Assembly: GCA_965214915.1 (NCBI GenBank)
Contig: CBDCCP010000002.1
Span: 930,001 to 994,000 of the forward strand
Length of the DNA: 64,000 bases
Direction: 5' to 3'
DNA from: CATQHP01 sp965214915
Lineage (GTDB): Bacteria > Acidobacteriota > Terriglobia > Bryobacterales > UBA6623
In this document: piece by piece, positions 63,514 through 64,000 of the stretch
Numbering within the stretch: position 1 is the first letter of the stretch
How the letters are laid out: every line of letters begins with the position of its first letter
The notes under the pieces: generated by a model
Seen by the model: the letters and a program-made list of their open reading frames with translations, nothing else
The model's database searches: none
Told to the model about the DNA's origin: nothing
Program-made: the position numbers and the translations under genes

Positions 63514-64000
63514 CGGCGGCCCCGGCGCTGGCCAATTGGCCGCAGTTCCGCGGGCCGGGCGTGCGCGGAGTCGTGGACGACGACCCCAGCCTGCCCGAAA
63601 GCTGGAGCGCCACCGAGAACGTTGCCTGGAAAACCCGCATTCCCGGCCTGGGCTGGTCGTCCCCGGTCGTCTGGGGAAACCGCATTTTCATGATGACCGC
63701 CGTCGCCGACAGCATGAGCGGCACGCCGCGAGGCGGTTTCTTCGACGGCCGCGTGGTGAACCCGGTATCCAGCGAGGAGCATAGCTGGATCGTCTATTGC
63801 ATCGATCTCGAATCCGGCAAGATCGCCTGGGAACGCGAGCTGCACCGCGGCGCTCCCAAGACGCCCCGCCACAAGAAGAACACCTACGCCTCGGAAACCT
63901 GCGTGACCGACGGCGTCCACGTCTGGGCCCACGTCGGAGACCTGGGCGCCTACTGCCTCGACATGGAAGGCAAGCTCGTCTGGTCGCGCGAGTGGCCGGC
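63471..64000 (+). CDS. PQQ-propeller-like secreted protein, 3' end outside window
   Basis: At least 176 residues, no stop before the window ends. A twin-arginine-like signal (ERRNFLKISLGLTAAPALA) is followed by NWPQFRGPGVRGVVDDDP, the typical start of PQQ-binding-like beta-propeller proteins in Acidobacteria and Planctomycetes, and by propeller blades (VAWKTRIPGLGWSSPVVWGN, YCIDLESGKIAWEREL, YCLDMEGKLVWSREW). The ATG overlaps the preceding gene by 43 bp, so a later start is possible. Its enzymatic role, if any, cannot be told from the partial sequence. Confidence 0.8.
   Translation, partial: MLERRNFLKISLGLTAAPALANWPQFRGPGVRGVVDDDPSLPESWSATENVAWKTRIPGLGWSSPVVWGNRIFMMTAVADSMSGTPRGGFFDGRVVNPVSSEEHSWIVYCIDLESGKIAWERELHRGAPKTPRHKKNTYASETCVTDGVHVWAHVGDLGAYCLDMEGKLVWSREWP

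Overview
The window looks like a chromosomal segment of an Acidobacteriota bacterium, most likely of the Solibacteres/Bryobacterales type. The clues are a giant NHL-repeat protein ending in the Solibacter-type C-terminal domain (TIGR03437-like), a second degraded copy of that architecture, CRTAC1/ASPIC-UnbV proteins next to multiheme cytochromes, secreted sulfatases and a sialidase, and uniformly GC-rich coding. No rRNA, tRNA or CRISPR array could be recognised. The taxonomic call is inference from gene families only.

Layout. 0-18 kb is a rearranged, IS-rich stretch: a DNA methylase cut by a 1,237-bp IS5-family element (copy 1), an ADP-ribosylglycohydrolase lipoprotein, a cytosine-methylase stub, a NIPSNAP protein, prolyl oligopeptidase, MurJ, a sialidase-sulfatase fusion whose 5' end is duplicated on the far side of a DUF485/ActP transporter pair, a broken NHL gene, a broken Schlafen/AlbA_2-type regulator and IS copy 2 (inverted). 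18-23 kb holds a TPP-dependent enzyme, a pentaheme cytochrome, ComM and small proteins including an orphan VapB-like antitoxin. 23.2-28.3 kb is the most interesting block: five tightly overlapping genes (cytosine methylase, GHKL/MutL-like ATPase, two poorly characterised proteins, Vsr nickase) forming a candidate defence or DNA-modification system, with a 19-G tract that currently knocks the ATPase out of frame. 28-38 kb holds an M48 protease and a three-gene overlapping operon of TPR/FG-GAP, multiheme-cytochrome/TPR and CRTAC1 proteins. 38-43 kb is housekeeping (DnaG, alkyl-purine glycosylase, DinB with an apparent ACG start, thioredoxin-like). 43.6-48.2 kb is the 12-repeat NHL protein interrupted by IS copy 3. 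48-52.5 kb is mixed metabolism (MTAP, PfkB kinase, TlpA-like, VOC). 52.5-56.6 kb is a second restriction-modification pair, damaged by a frameshift and by an IS1634-like element. 56.7-63 kb is a sulfatase with a frameshift and a formate dehydrogenase operon whose catalytic subunit carries an in-frame UGA at the selenocysteine position followed by a SECIS-like hairpin. The window ends in a MaoC-like gene and a PQQ-propeller gene that runs off the edge.

Functional themes: (i) DNA modification and defence, with four separate DNA methyltransferase genes or remnants, one endonuclease, one Vsr and one Schlafen-like gene; (ii) heavy IS activity with three virtually identical IS5-family copies; (iii) degradation of sulfated or sialylated glycans; (iv) periplasmic and formate-linked electron transfer. 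Several genes carry single-base frameshifts, often in homopolymers, so sequencing error and true decay must be separated before calling them dead.
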